Assembly (NCBI RefSeq): GCF_003217095.1
Contig: NZ_QJSR01000002.1
Coordinates: 620,001-684,000 of the forward strand
DNA: 64,000 nucleotides
Direction: 5' to 3'
Source of the DNA: Rhizobium sp. PP-CC-3A-592
GTDB lineage: Bacteria; Pseudomonadota; Alphaproteobacteria; Rhizobiales; Rhizobiaceae
Shown here: positions 1 to 8,689 of the stretch, piece after piece
Numbering within the stretch: position 1 is the stretch's first letter
Layout: each line of letters starts with the position of its first letter
Translations under genes and position numbers: made by a program
Notes under the pieces: model-generated
The model's database searches: none
Seen by the model: only the letters and a program-made list of their open reading frames with translations
What the model was told of the DNA's origin: nothing

Positions 1-21
1 ATAGCCGCCCATGCGCAAACC

Positions 22-46
22 AAGGCTCCTGACGGGGCCTTTTTTT
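22..46 (+). terminator. Attenuator-like terminator before ilvI
   Basis: An 8-bp stem (22-29 with 34-41, one G-U pair) with a four-base loop runs straight into seven T residues and ends about 35 bases before the ilvI start. Branched-chain amino acid operons in many proteobacteria are controlled by attenuation, and this position fits that. A leader peptide would lie upstream of the window. It could instead be the terminator of an upstream gene. Confidence 0.6.
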
Positions 47-80
47 ATGCCTTCGAACAAGCAGAGCACAGGATCGAGAC

Positions 81-1886
81 ATGTCGGGCGGGAATAGCGA
101 AATGGATGCAGCGAGCAGGGATAACACGATGACGGGCGCGGAGATCGTTCTGCGCGCACTCAAGGACAACGGCGTCGAAGTCATCTTCGGCTATCCCGGC
201 GGTGCCGTCCTTCCGATCTATGACGAGATCCACCAGCAGGAAGACATCAAGCATATCCTCGTCCGCCACGAGCAGGGCGCCGGCCACATGGCCGAGGGCT
301 ATGCGCGCTCCACCGGCAAGGTCGGCGTCATGCTCGTCACCTCCGGACCCGGCGCTACCAATGCCGTGACCCCGCTGCAGGACGCGCTGATGGATTCGAT
401 CCCGCTCGTCTGCCTGTCCGGCCAGGTCCCAAGCTCCCTCATCGGCTCCGACGCCTTCCAGGAGTGCGACACGGTCGGCATCACGCGGCCCTGCACCAAG
501 CACAACTGGCTGGTCAAGGACGTCAACGAGCTGGCAGCTACCATCCACGAGGCGTTCCGCATCGCGCGGTCCGGTCGTCCCGGCCCGGTTCTGGTCGATA
601 TCCCCAAGGACATCCAGTTTGCGACGGGCACCTATACGCCGCCCTCCGCCGTTCCGATCCAGACCAGCTACCAGCCGAAGGTCGAGGGCGATATCCGCCG
701 GATCGAGGAAGCCGTCGCGCTGATGAAGACGGCGCGCCGTCCGATCATCTATTCCGGCGGTGGCGTCATCAATTCGGGCGACGCGGCGACACGGCTGCTG
801 CGCGAGCTGGTTTCGCTGACGAATTTCCCCATCACCTCGACCCTGATGGGGCTCGGCTGCTACCCGTCATCCGGCACCAACTGGCTCGGCATGCTGGGCA
901 TGCATGGCACCTACGAGGCCAACATGGCCATGCATGATGCCGATGTCATGATCTGCATCGGCGCCCGCTTCGACGACCGGATTACCGGGCGGCTGAACGC
1001 GTTCTCGCCGAACTCCAAGAAGATCCACATCGACATCGACCCGTCCTCGATCAACAAGATCGTCCGCGTCGACGTTCCGATCGCCGGCGATGTCGGCCGG
1101 GTTCTCGAAGAGATGGTGCGCCTGTGGCATGCCGGATCGGCCGATCTCGACACGGCGCGGCTCAACGACTGGTGGGGCGACATCGCGCGCTGGCGGGGCC
1201 GCAAGTCGCTGTCCTACAAGCCGAGCGACGACGTCATCATGCCGCAATACGCGATTCAGCGCCTGCATGCGCTGACGAAGGATCGCGACACCTACATCAC
1301 CACCGAAGTCGGCCAGCATCAGATGTGGGCTGCGCAGTTCTACGGCTTCGAAGCGCCGAACCGCTGGATGACCTCGGGCGGCCTCGGCACGATGGGCTAT
1401 GGCTTCCCGGCCGCCATCGGCGTCCAGGTCGCGCATCCCGACAGCCTCGTCATCGATATCGCGGGCGATGCCTCGATCCAGATGTGCATTCAGGAAATGT
1501 CCTGCACCGTCCAGTACGGCCTCCCGGTCAAGATTTTCATCCTGAACAACCAGTACATGGGCATGGTGCGCCAGTGGCAGCAGCTGCTGCACGGCAACCG
1601 CCTTTCCAACTCCTACACGGAGGCCATGCCGGACTTCGTCAAGCTGGCGGAAGCCTATGGCGGCGTCGGCATTCGCTGCGACAAGCCGGGCGAACTCGAT
1701 GATGCGATCCTGCGCATGATCGACAGCCCAGCGCCCGTCATCTTTGATTGCCGCGTCGCCAACCTCGCCAACTGCTTCCCGATGATTCCGTCGGGCAAGG
1801 CCCACAACGAGATGCTGCTGCCGGACGAAGCCACGGACGAAGCGGTCGCCACCGCGATCGATGCCAAGGGCCGGCAGCTGGTTTGA
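81..1886 (+). CDS. ilvI: Acetolactate synthase large (catalytic) subunit
   Basis: Catalyses the thiamine diphosphate-dependent condensation of pyruvate with pyruvate or 2-ketobutyrate, the first common step of valine, leucine and isoleucine synthesis in the cytoplasm. The 601-residue product has the TPP-binding-enzyme order: N-terminal domain with the activating glutamate (HEQGAGH, E64), central domain, and a C-terminal domain with the GDAS...NNQYMGM diphosphate/Mg motif. ATGs at 102 and 129 are alternative starts, and relatives usually keep a short tail before MTGAE. The regulatory subunit gene ilvH follows, but a toxin-antitoxin pair separates the two. Confidence 0.97.
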   Translation: MSGGNSEMDAASRDNTMTGAEIVLRALKDNGVEVIFGYPGGAVLPIYDEIHQQEDIKHILVRHEQGAGHMAEGYARSTGKVGVMLVTSGPGATNAVTPLQDALMDSIPLVCLSGQVPSSLIGSDAFQECDTVGITRPCTKHNWLVKDVNELAATIHEAFRIARSGRPGPVLVDIPKDIQFATGTYTPPSAVPIQTSYQPKVEGDIRRIEEAVALMKTARRPIIYSGGGVINSGDAATRLLRELVSLTNFPITSTLMGLGCYPSSGTNWLGMLGMHGTYEANMAMHDADVMICIGARFDDRITGRLNAFSPNSKKIHIDIDPSSINKIVRVDVPIAGDVGRVLEEMVRLWHAGSADLDTARLNDWWGDIARWRGRKSLSYKPSDDVIMPQYAIQRLHALTKDRDTYITTEVGQHQMWAAQFYGFEAPNRWMTSGGLGTMGYGFPAAIGVQVAHPDSLVIDIAGDASIQMCIQEMSCTVQYGLPVKIFILNNQYMGMVRQWQQLLHGNRLSNSYTEAMPDFVKLAEAYGGVGIRCDKPGELDDAILRMIDSPAPVIFDCRVANLANCFPMIPSGKAHNEMLLPDEATDEAVATAIDAKGRQLV

Positions 1887-1894
1887 TTGCACGG

Positions 1895-1924
1895 ACGGGA
1901 CGCTGTAGTGTAGCGGCGTCCCGT
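1895..1924. repeat. Inverted repeat between ilvI and the antitoxin gene
   Basis: A perfect 9-bp inverted repeat (ACGGGACGC at 1895-1903, complement at 1916-1924) lies nine bases after the ilvI stop and ends 18 bases before the antitoxin ATG. There is no T-run. It could be the autoregulatory operator of the toxin-antitoxin pair or a weak terminator of ilvI. Confidence 0.5.
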
Positions 1925-1942
1925 TCGAGAGAGGTGAGGGCC

Positions 1943-2257
1943 ATGGCGAGAGTGAGACTTTCTGAAGCCGGCGATTTGCATGTGCCTCTTGAGTTGCGAG
2001 AGAGGCTTGGTCTTACTCCCGGCGCAGAAATGGATCTGACGACGAGCGACGGACGGATGATTGCCGTCCCTGTTGAACATACGAAAGCGCCGGAAAAGAA
2101 AACGCTGAGTATGGCGGAGTTTCTTGAGCGGATTCCACCCTACGAAGGCCCCCCGATCGATTTGACGGAAGCGTTGATAGATGAGGCTATTCTGGCGGAA
2201 GCGAAACGTCGATTTGAAAAAGTAAATCGGCAGTGGCATGACGACCATAACGATTGA
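1943..2257 (+). CDS. AbrB/MazE-fold antitoxin (VapB-like)
   Basis: A 104-residue protein with an N-terminal swapped-hairpin AbrB-type DNA-binding region (about residues 1-45, with VPLELRERLGLTPGAEM typical of the fold) and a charged C-terminal tail of the kind that wraps a toxin. A GAGAGGTGAGGG ribosome-binding site precedes the ATG. It overlaps the PIN-domain toxin gene by 20 bases, the usual arrangement of a VapBC module. The DNA is visibly less GC-rich than the flanking ilv genes, which suggests acquisition by transfer. Antitoxin function is inferred from domain and context. Confidence 0.85.
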   Translation: MARVRLSEAGDLHVPLELRERLGLTPGAEMDLTTSDGRMIAVPVEHTKAPEKKTLSMAEFLERIPPYEGPPIDLTEALIDEAILAEAKRRFEKVNRQWHDDHND

Positions 2258-2645
2258 TACGAATGTTCTCTTCCGGATCCTTCTCAAGGACGGCAGTGAT
2301 CAATGGCAACTTGCGGCGCGGCTCCTGCAGTCTCATCGCGTCGTGATCATTCCCACTGTCCTTCTCGAAACAGAGTGGGTTCTCCGCAGTGTTGCAAAAT
2401 ATTCTCGCAGTCGCGTCTTGCAGCTTTTTCAAACGATAATGGCATCGCATGACTTCGTGATTGTCGATCGAGACGACATCGAAAGGGCTATTGCGGCCTT
2501 CGAGGCCGGAATGGACTTTGCGGATGCCGTGCATCTTTGCCTCAGCGATGAGGCCACCACGTTCGTCACCTTCGACCGCGATCTCGTGCGGCGGGCGAGA
2601 CGGTACTTGCCAAGTGCCAGCGTTGAACTGGCAAACATACTCTAG
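2238..2645 (+). CDS. PIN-domain ribonuclease toxin (VapC-like)
   Basis: A 135-residue PIN-domain protein. The acidic metal-binding residues are in place: D7 in IDTNVL, E44 in the LLETEW segment, D96 in FADAVH, and D113/D115 in TFDRD. VapC toxins cleave tRNA or rRNA and are held inactive by the cognate VapB. The start overlaps the antitoxin end by 20 bases, indicating translational coupling. ilvH begins only 19 bases after the stop, so ilvH expression probably passes through this module. The RNA target cannot be predicted. Confidence 0.88.
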   Translation: MTTITIDTNVLFRILLKDGSDQWQLAARLLQSHRVVIIPTVLLETEWVLRSVAKYSRSRVLQLFQTIMASHDFVIVDRDDIERAIAAFEAGMDFADAVHLCLSDEATTFVTFDRDLVRRARRYLPSASVELANIL

Positions 2646-2664
2646 AGGAAACGGACCCTATCTC

Positions 2665-3237
2665 ATGAACGCCCATCTACAGCCGACAGGCTCGGCCTAC
2701 TTCATCGCCAAGGAAACCGAGATTGCGGAGAAGCATACGCTGTCCGTTCTGGTGGCCAACGAGCCGGGCGTTCTGGCGCGGGTGATCGGGCTGTTTTCCG
2801 GGCGCGGCTACAATATCGAGAGCCTGACCGTGTCGGAGACCGAACACGAAGCGCATCTTTCGCGCATCACCATCGTGACGCGGGGTACGCCGCATGTTCT
2901 GGAGCAGATCAAGTCGCAGCTTGAGCGGCTGGTGCCGGTTCACCGCGTCGTGGACCTGACGGTGCGGGCCGGTTCGCTCGGTCACGACCGGCCGATCGAG
3001 CGCGAGGTGGCTCTGGTCAAGGTCAAGGGAACGGGCGAAAACCGGGCGGAGACGTTGCGGCTCGCCGATGCGTTTCACGCCAAGGTGGTCGATGCGACGG
3101 TGGAGCATTTCATTCTGGAGATCACCGGCAAGTCGTCGAAGATCGACCAGTTCGTTGCCGTCATGAAGCCGCTTGGCCTTCTGGAAGTCTGCCGCACCGG
3201 CATCGCCGCGATGAATCGCGGTGCGCAGGGCATGTAA
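2665..3237 (+). CDS. ilvH: Acetolactate synthase small (regulatory) subunit
   Basis: A 190-residue regulatory subunit with an N-terminal ACT domain (HTLSVLVANEPGVLARVIGL, about residues 24-43 onward) and the C-terminal IlvH domain. It binds the large subunit, raises its activity and confers valine feedback inhibition. The ATG at 2665 has GAGGAAACGGA upstream. In most relatives ilvH follows ilvI directly; here the vapBC-like pair lies between them. Confidence 0.96.
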   Translation: MNAHLQPTGSAYFIAKETEIAEKHTLSVLVANEPGVLARVIGLFSGRGYNIESLTVSETEHEAHLSRITIVTRGTPHVLEQIKSQLERLVPVHRVVDLTVRAGSLGHDRPIEREVALVKVKGTGENRAETLRLADAFHAKVVDATVEHFILEITGKSSKIDQFVAVMKPLGLLEVCRTGIAAMNRGAQGM

Positions 3238-3312
3238 TAATGCCTTGTCTTTCAGGTGCTTGAGGCGGGTTTTTCGGATGCAGAATCCGGCGCCTCATGT
3301 ATCGATTCAAGC

Positions 3313-3350
3313 ACAAAGGCCGCGTCTTCGTGAGGAGGCGCGGCCTTTGT
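3313..3350. terminator. Bidirectional terminator hairpin
   Basis: A perfect 12-bp stem (ACAAAGGCCGCG at 3313-3324, complement at 3339-3350) sits between convergent ilvH and the reductase gene ending at 3355. A-tracts and T-tracts on the arms suit termination on both strands. A second weaker hairpin (3261-3267 with 3291-3297) precedes it. Confidence 0.75.
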
Positions 3351-3354
3351 CGTT

Positions 3355-4206
3355 TCAGATCATTTCGAGAGGGCGTTTTCGCGAGGGCGGCGGGAAGGCG
3401 GCATCGAGCGTGGCCTTGTCCTCGTCCGTCAGACGGATGTCCAGTGCAGCAAGATTTTCGCGGATGCGGTCGGGCCGACCGGTCTTCGGGATGGCGATGA
3501 CATCCGGCGTTGCCAGAACGAAGGCGAGCGCGATCTGGGCGACCGTCGCGCCATGCACGGCGGCGACGCGCTTCAGGGTGGCGTTGCCGAGCAGGCGGCC
3601 TTCGTCGAGCGGCGAATAGGCCATGATCGGCACCCGCCTCTCTGCGCACCAGGGCACGAGGTCGAAGGCGATGCCTCGGCGCGACAGGTTGTAGAGAACC
3701 TGATTGGTCGCCATCCTGCCCGGTGCCAGGTCCTCGACCTCTTCCATGTCATCGACATCGAAGTTGGAGACGCCCCAGGCGCGGATCTTGCCGTCCTGCT
3801 GCAGACGCTCGAATGCCTCCACCGTTTCGGACAGGGGAACGCCGCCGCGCCAGTGCAGGAGGTAGAGATCGATATGGTCGGTGCCGAGCCGCTTCAGGCT
3901 GTCCTCGCAGGCGCGCAACGTCTTCGAGCGCGCGGCGTTCGACGGCAGGACCTTGCTGACGATGAAGGCGTCGTCGCGACGGCCCGCAATGGCTTCGCCC
4001 ACCACCCGTTCCGCACCGCCATCGGCATACATTTCCGCGGTGTCGATCAGCGTCAGACCGAGATCGAGACCCAATCTGAGGCTCGACACTTCGTCTGTGC
4101 GCGAGGCAGGACTCTCGCCCATGTGCCAGGTGCCTTGACCGAGAACGGGAACCGAAGTGCCGTTCGGGAAGGTGGTGCGGGGCAAAGTCGTGGTCATCGG
4201 GCGCAT
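3355..4206 (-). CDS. Aldo/keto reductase
   Basis: A 283-residue NADPH-dependent (beta/alpha)8-barrel oxidoreductase with the full catalytic tetrad: D55 and Y60 (LIDTAEMY), K85 (IVSK) and H118 (YLLHW). The C-terminal [16 protein letters not shown] segment matches the cofactor 2'-phosphate site. M4 (start at 4197) is an equally possible start. It is a single gene convergent with ilvH; the substrate cannot be told from sequence. Confidence 0.9.
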   Translation of the reverse strand: MRPMTTTLPRTTFPNGTSVPVLGQGTWHMGESPASRTDEVSSLRLGLDLGLTLIDTAEMYADGGAERVVGEAIAGRRDDAFIVSKVLPSNAARSKTLRACEDSLKRLGTDHIDLYLLHWRGGVPLSETVEAFERLQQDGKIRAWGVSNFDVDDMEEVEDLAPGRMATNQVLYNLSRRGIAFDLVPWCAERRVPIMAYSPLDEGRLLGNATLKRVAAVHGATVAQIALAFVLATPDVIAIPKTGRPDRIRENLAALDIRLTDEDKATLDAAFPPPSRKRPLEMI

Positions 4207-4260
4207 CCTCTCTGTGTCTTCAGAGGGATATAGACGCCTGCCGGTCGGACGGAAGAGGCG

Positions 4261-5355
4261 TCATCCCGGAGGCAGGCGGGCGCCGGCGCGCCTGGCGACG
4301 AAGCGGGCAAGCGGCGGGCCCATGGCCATGACGAGCAGCAGCCGCGCCGTCTGCAAGGCCATGACGAAAGAAATGTCCACATTGCTGGATGCCGCGATGA
4401 TGGCGATCGAGTCCATGCCGCCGGGGCTGGTCGCGAGATAGGCGGTCAGCGGATCGATGCCTGCGGTCTGCGTCAGGATGAAGGCGAGGATACCCGAGAT
4501 TCCCATCAGCACCAGGATGGAGGCGACGGTCGGCAGGAGGACGCGGCGGGCATGGGCGATGACGGCGCGCGTGAAGCCGAGGCCGATATTCCACCCGAGC
4601 GCGGCATAGCTGATGGCGAGCAGCCATTCGGGCAGGTGGATGTGAACGCTGCCGGTGACGCTGAGCAGTCCGCCGATGAGGAAGGGCATCAGGAGAACGC
4701 CGGCGGGGATGCGCAGGTACCAGCCGAGCATGCCGCCGAAGACGGCGACGGCGAGCGTCTGTGCCAGCGAGAGGGCGGCGATCGGCTCGAACCAGGCGAT
4801 CGCGGTGGTGCCGCCTTCCAGCCCTGCCCAGTAGCGGGCGACGAGGGCGGCCGCGGCGGCGACGAAGACCACGCGCAGATATTGCATGAAGGCGACCAGC
4901 CGCACATCGGCGCCATAGGCCTCCGCCATCACCATCATGGTGGTGGCGGCGCCCGCCGAACAGCCCCAGATGGCCGTCGTGCCGGGCAGCACGTTGAGCC
5001 GGGTGATCATGTAGCCGCTCAGCGTGCTCATGGTGATGACGCAGACGACGATGCCGAGAAAGAGGGGCCAGTTTCCAAGGAAGGTGCCGACGATGTCGCC
5101 GGTGATGGAGCCCGCGATCATGGTGCCGATGAGCGTCTGGCAGGCGAGCACGAGCACGCGGTTGAGGCGAATGGTGCCGCCGTTCAGCCCGACGATGCCG
5201 CCGGCGACCATGGGCCCCATCAGGAGCGCTGCCGGGATGCCGAGCGCTTCGATGCCGCCGGCAATCACCAGGGAGAGAACCAGCAACAGCGACCATTGCG
5301 CGGCGTGCGACCGCCGGCCGAGGCCGGTCTTCACGGGAGAGAGGTGTGGTGTCAT
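4261..5355 (-). CDS. AbrB-family integral membrane protein (putative transporter)
   Basis: A 364-residue, very hydrophobic protein with about ten predicted membrane spans arranged as two similar halves (each with a GxxAALLMGPM/PAGVLLMPFLIGG-like element). This is the pattern of the AbrB/AmoA-associated membrane family (Pfam AbrB), which is unrelated to the AbrB DNA-binding protein despite the name. The function of the family is poorly known; transport is inferred. It lies 54 bases upstream of the aldo/keto reductase on the same strand and may be cotranscribed with it. Confidence 0.8.
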   Translation of the reverse strand: MTPHLSPVKTGLGRRSHAAQWSLLLVLSLVIAGGIEALGIPAALLMGPMVAGGIVGLNGGTIRLNRVLVLACQTLIGTMIAGSITGDIVGTFLGNWPLFLGIVVCVITMSTLSGYMITRLNVLPGTTAIWGCSAGAATTMMVMAEAYGADVRLVAFMQYLRVVFVAAAAALVARYWAGLEGGTTAIAWFEPIAALSLAQTLAVAVFGGMLGWYLRIPAGVLLMPFLIGGLLSVTGSVHIHLPEWLLAISYAALGWNIGLGFTRAVIAHARRVLLPTVASILVLMGISGILAFILTQTAGIDPLTAYLATSPGGMDSIAIIAASSNVDISFVMALQTARLLLVMAMGPPLARFVARRAGARLPPG

Positions 5356-5688
5356 CAGGCGAGCCGATCTCAGGCATCTCCAGCCGAGCTGTGAAAGTCT
5401 CGGCGCAGGACATGCGGAAAAGCAATGGCCGGATATTCTCTGGTGAGCCGAGGTTCACCGGTAATGCTCGGGCCGGGATAGGAGACATCCGGCGCGCGTC
5501 ACGTGCAGGTGCCTGTCGTCAGCGGGTTAAGGACCATGGGCGGTCGGAAGTCAAGGTTCGGGGGCGCAGAGACAGGCCCCGGATGCTCATCTGTTTTTGC
5601 TCTCGGCACTGCGCCGTGAGGCCCATCCACGAGGGGAAAGCGCACGGCCGGGCTTGCGCTCCGGCGCCGAATCCTGCCACGTCGTCTC
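5356..5688. other. Intergenic region, divergent promoters expected
   Basis: This 333-base gap separates the AbrB-family gene (minus) from the helicase gene (plus). It should contain both promoters. Short ORFs cross it on both strands but none has a convincing ribosome-binding site or a recognisable product. No repeat or RNA gene was seen. Confidence 0.5.
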
Positions 5689-6816
5689 ATGGAATTTGCA
5701 CCCCAGCAGGATGAGGCGCTGAAGGCTGTCAGCCAGTGGCTGAAGGCCGGGCGCAAGCCGTTGTTCAGGCTGTTCGGCTATGCCGGAACCGGCAAGACGA
5801 CGCTTGCGCGCCATTTTGCCGAACATGTCGATGGGGAGGTGCTGTTCGCAGCCTTCACCGGCAAGGCGGCGCAGGTGCTGCGCTCCAAGGGCGCCTCCAA
5901 CGCCAAGACCATCCATTCGCTGATCTATCGGCCGCGCGGCGAGGAGGAGGTGTCCGACGAGGAAACCGGCAAGACGTCGGTCTCGCCCATGTTCTCGATC
6001 AACCGCCAGAGCCCGGTGGCGAAAGCGGCGCTGATCGTCGTCGACGAATGCTCCATGGTCGATGAAGCGCTCGGCAAGGACCTGATGAGCTTCGGCACGC
6101 CGATCCTTGTTCTCGGCGATCCCGGGCAGCTGCCGCCGGTCACCGGTGGCGGATATTTTACCAATGACGAGCCCGATTACCTTCTAACCGACATCCACCG
6201 GCAGGCGCGCGACAACCCGATCATCAAGCTTGCTATGCAGGTGCGCGAAGGCAAGGAGATCATGTTCGGCGACTACGGCACGGCGAAGATCATTCCGAAG
6301 TCCGAGGTGACGCAGGATCTCGTGCTCAAGGCGGACCAGGTGTTGGTGGGCACCAACAAGACCCGGCGCCGCTACAATACGCGGCTGCGGGAGTTGAAGG
6401 GGTTCACGACGGAGTATCCGCAGTCCGGCGACAAGCTGGTCTGCCTGCGCAACGACCCTGCAAAGGGGCTTCTCAACGGGTCTCTTTGGCAGGTGATGAC
6501 CTCGTCCAAGGAGACGGTGAAGCCGGGGATCAACCTGATGATCCGGCCGGAAGACGACGACATCGATCGGGGCGCTGCCAAGATCAAGCTGCTCAAGACC
6601 GCCTTCGAGGATGTCGAGGGGGAAATCCCCTGGTCGACCCGCAAGCGCTACGACGAGTTCGACTACGGCTATGCGCTGACGGTGCACAAGGCTCAAGGGT
6701 CGCAGTGGAATGACGTCGTGCTGTTCGATGAAAGCTGGGCATTCCGCGACACGCGCGAGCGCTGGCTTTACACGGCGATCACGCGCGCTGCGGAAACGCT
6801 GACGATCGTACGCTGA
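5689..6816 (+). CDS. RecD2/Dda-like SF1B DNA helicase
   Basis: A 375-residue ATP-dependent helicase of superfamily 1B. Walker A is GYAGTGKTT (residues 30-38), Walker B is VVDECSMVD (about 117-125), LGDPGQLPPV is motif III, and the C-terminal YGYALTVHKAQGSQW plus YTAITRA are motifs V and VI. It lacks the N-terminal region of full-length RecD2 and is closer in size to phage Dda-type helicases. It probably acts in DNA repair or replication restart; no RecBC partner is nearby. Confidence 0.88.
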   Translation: MEFAPQQDEALKAVSQWLKAGRKPLFRLFGYAGTGKTTLARHFAEHVDGEVLFAAFTGKAAQVLRSKGASNAKTIHSLIYRPRGEEEVSDEETGKTSVSPMFSINRQSPVAKAALIVVDECSMVDEALGKDLMSFGTPILVLGDPGQLPPVTGGGYFTNDEPDYLLTDIHRQARDNPIIKLAMQVREGKEIMFGDYGTAKIIPKSEVTQDLVLKADQVLVGTNKTRRRYNTRLRELKGFTTEYPQSGDKLVCLRNDPAKGLLNGSLWQVMTSSKETVKPGINLMIRPEDDDIDRGAAKIKLLKTAFEDVEGEIPWSTRKRYDEFDYGYALTVHKAQGSQWNDVVLFDESWAFRDTRERWLYTAITRAAETLTIVR

Positions 6817-6844
6817 TCCGGACCACATCTCGTGCATCCGGATC
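6815..6844. terminator. Hairpin between convergent genes
   Basis: GATCCGGA at 6815-6822 is complementary to 6837-6844. It overlaps the helicase stop codon and lies before the end of the convergent gene at 6859. It is terminator-like but lacks a strong T-run. Confidence 0.45.
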
Positions 6845-6858
6845 GAAGCGCTCACCCG

Positions 6859-8187
6859 TCAGGGGTGAACGTTCCGCTTCAACTCGCTGGCGCTGATGAC
6901 GAATTCGCGCTCGTTCTTGCGCTTGCCCAGCAGCTTTTCCTGGCACAGGCGCGCCTGCTTCAGAGCATCCCGGCTTTTCTCGCGGCGATAGGTGTCCGTG
7001 ATCAGCATGCACTGCATCAGCGGGCTCGATATCCCCTTGTCCACGGCATAGTGGAAGAGGTCGCCATTGGTTGCCAGCGTCTTCGCAGCGATGCCGAGGC
7101 TTTCGAAAAGCAGGTCGAAATCGTTGGAGAGGTTTTCGTTGTCGATCCAACTTTGCGAGACGATATCGCCGGTCGCATCGCTCGACACCGTAACGCGCGT
7201 CTGGCTGTCGGTCTCCGCGGGGCTGATGGAGATCGTGAAGGCGAGGGGGCTCGTCGATGGTGGAGGTGACGCAGGTATGCGCGGCTTCGAGACCGGAATG
7301 ATGACCGTGTAGTAGTCCATCGCGCCGCGGATCTGCCCGGCAAGCTGCGCCGCAAGGCTCGTTTGCTCGCCATCGGAGCGAACCGTAACGCGCGGCAGGT
7401 CGATATCGTTAGCCATCGTGGAGATCGAAAAGCGGGCCTGGACCTGCGGGCTGACGCCGAGCGCGGTCGAACTCAGAGGCACGAAAAGAAGGAGAGGGAG
7501 AAGAGAGATCATGGCGACGGGCGATGCCAAAGGGGCTGGAAGCCAGCTCGGTCTCGCCCGCCGGGTGATCGACAAGCGGGATCTCGCGCGAGCGCCGGCG
7601 GTTGCCGGCTGTTCCTCGCTCACCGCACTTTCAGCCGATACGTCAGCGGGCGGCATGTCGTTGACGATCTCGACGGGCTCCGCGTCTTGAGGTGGCGTCT
7701 CGACGATCGCTGCAGGGATCACGACCTCCGCGCTCGGTTCGGTGACCACCGTTTCCGGCACATTCGCCACGGGCGTGCGGCGCAGGTAAATGGGTGCGTA
7801 TCCGCCTTTGGGGATATCGATCTGCCAGACGGCGTCCTTCCCGTCGGCTTCGTAATAGGCCGCCAGCAGCTTGCGCAGCTTGCCGGCGTGAACGCGGACG
7901 AGGGGATCGCTATCGGCGTTGAAGGCATCCGGCCGGCGGAAAACGTCCACGGCAATGGTGTAGCCCTTCAACTGCATGGCCTGCCCGGCCAGGTCCTTCG
8001 TTACGACATAGGAAAGGAATGCGCGCAGACGCTCGGAGCGCGAGAAAGCAGTGCCGGACAGCACATCGGCAAGAGCCCTGCGAATTTCGGTATCAGTTGG
8101 TCTGTCCAACGGCTTCAAGACACTGTGCCTCCTTCCTCTGAAAACGGCCTGCAGGCCATCCCCGTCCCAGGGAGGCACGTGCGTCAT
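6859..8187 (-). CDS. Membrane-anchored protein with N-terminal winged-helix-like domain
   Basis: Up to 442 residues. Residues about 28-138 (FSRSERLRAFLSYVV, LKGYTIAVDVFRR, DPLVRVHAGKLRKLL, IPKGGYAPIY) form a domain that in Rhizobiales precedes TPR, cyclase or TolB-like modules and resembles OmpR/CadC-type winged helices. A proline-rich acidic linker follows, then one membrane span (about 223-242) and a C-terminal domain of about 200 residues expected in the periplasm, which I do not recognise. A TTG at 8118 with GGAGG nine bases upstream is a better start than the ATG at 8187 and trims 23 residues unlike the domain. A one-component membrane regulator is plausible but inferred. Confidence 0.7.
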   Translation of the reverse strand: MTHVPPWDGDGLQAVFRGRRHSVLKPLDRPTDTEIRRALADVLSGTAFSRSERLRAFLSYVVTKDLAGQAMQLKGYTIAVDVFRRPDAFNADSDPLVRVHAGKLRKLLAAYYEADGKDAVWQIDIPKGGYAPIYLRRTPVANVPETVVTEPSAEVVIPAAIVETPPQDAEPVEIVNDMPPADVSAESAVSEEQPATAGARARSRLSITRRARPSWLPAPLASPVAMISLLPLLLFVPLSSTALGVSPQVQARFSISTMANDIDLPRVTVRSDGEQTSLAAQLAGQIRGAMDYYTVIIPVSKPRIPASPPPSTSPLAFTISISPAETDSQTRVTVSSDATGDIVSQSWIDNENLSNDFDLLFESLGIAAKTLATNGDLFHYAVDKGISSPLMQCMLITDTYRREKSRDALKQARLCQEKLLGKRKNEREFVISASELKRNVHP

Positions 8188-8689
8188 TGCGATTCTCGAC
8201 GTTCTCGATTCCCTTCAAGCACGGATTCATGCGGTCTGACCAGTAAGACGCATGTTATCATACAAGCAAGATTTTTTCCCGTTTTGCATGATGCAACCCT
8301 CACATGCCGGCATCGCTGATTTTCGCCGAAAGCGCTTATTTATGGACGAAAATCCGTCTTCGGGCACGACTCGACGCCCTCGAACCACATCCCCCACGTC
8401 TATTGTTCGTCCTCGCTTTCCTCCTAGCAAGGTCTGATATGCGTGGCGTTTAAAAATGATGTTATTTACTTACTAATAATGGAGAAATGAACCGGCGACG
8501 CACCATAACGGGGCTTCGGCCCGTATTTCGGTGCCGCATCCAGCCGCGAGCGTTCCGTGAGCCCATGGTGATCGACCGAGGCTCGGCCGTACCAGCTCTG
8601 GAACGGCGTCTCACGGGATGGTAGAGGTGGCGTCGTCGCCCAGCCGCGTCGTCCGCCGTTCCGATTTCCCCGGTTTCCATAGGTGTCAC
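8188..8689. other. Intergenic region, AT-rich in places
   Basis: About 500 bases between the membrane regulator (minus) and pdxJ (plus). It is AT-rich around 8440-8490 (a likely pdxJ-side promoter). A 45-codon ORF from 8486 has GGAG only two bases before its ATG and an arginine-rich, unrecognisable product, so I do not call it. No RNA gene or repeat family was recognised. Confidence 0.4.

Noticed and set aside
5346-5714. Plus-strand ORF in the gap before the helicase
   Set aside because: No ribosome-binding site, no recognisable product, and it overlaps both neighbours.
8486-8623. 45-codon ORF with GGAG just before its ATG
   Set aside because: Spacing of two bases is too short for initiation, and the Arg-rich product shows no feature.
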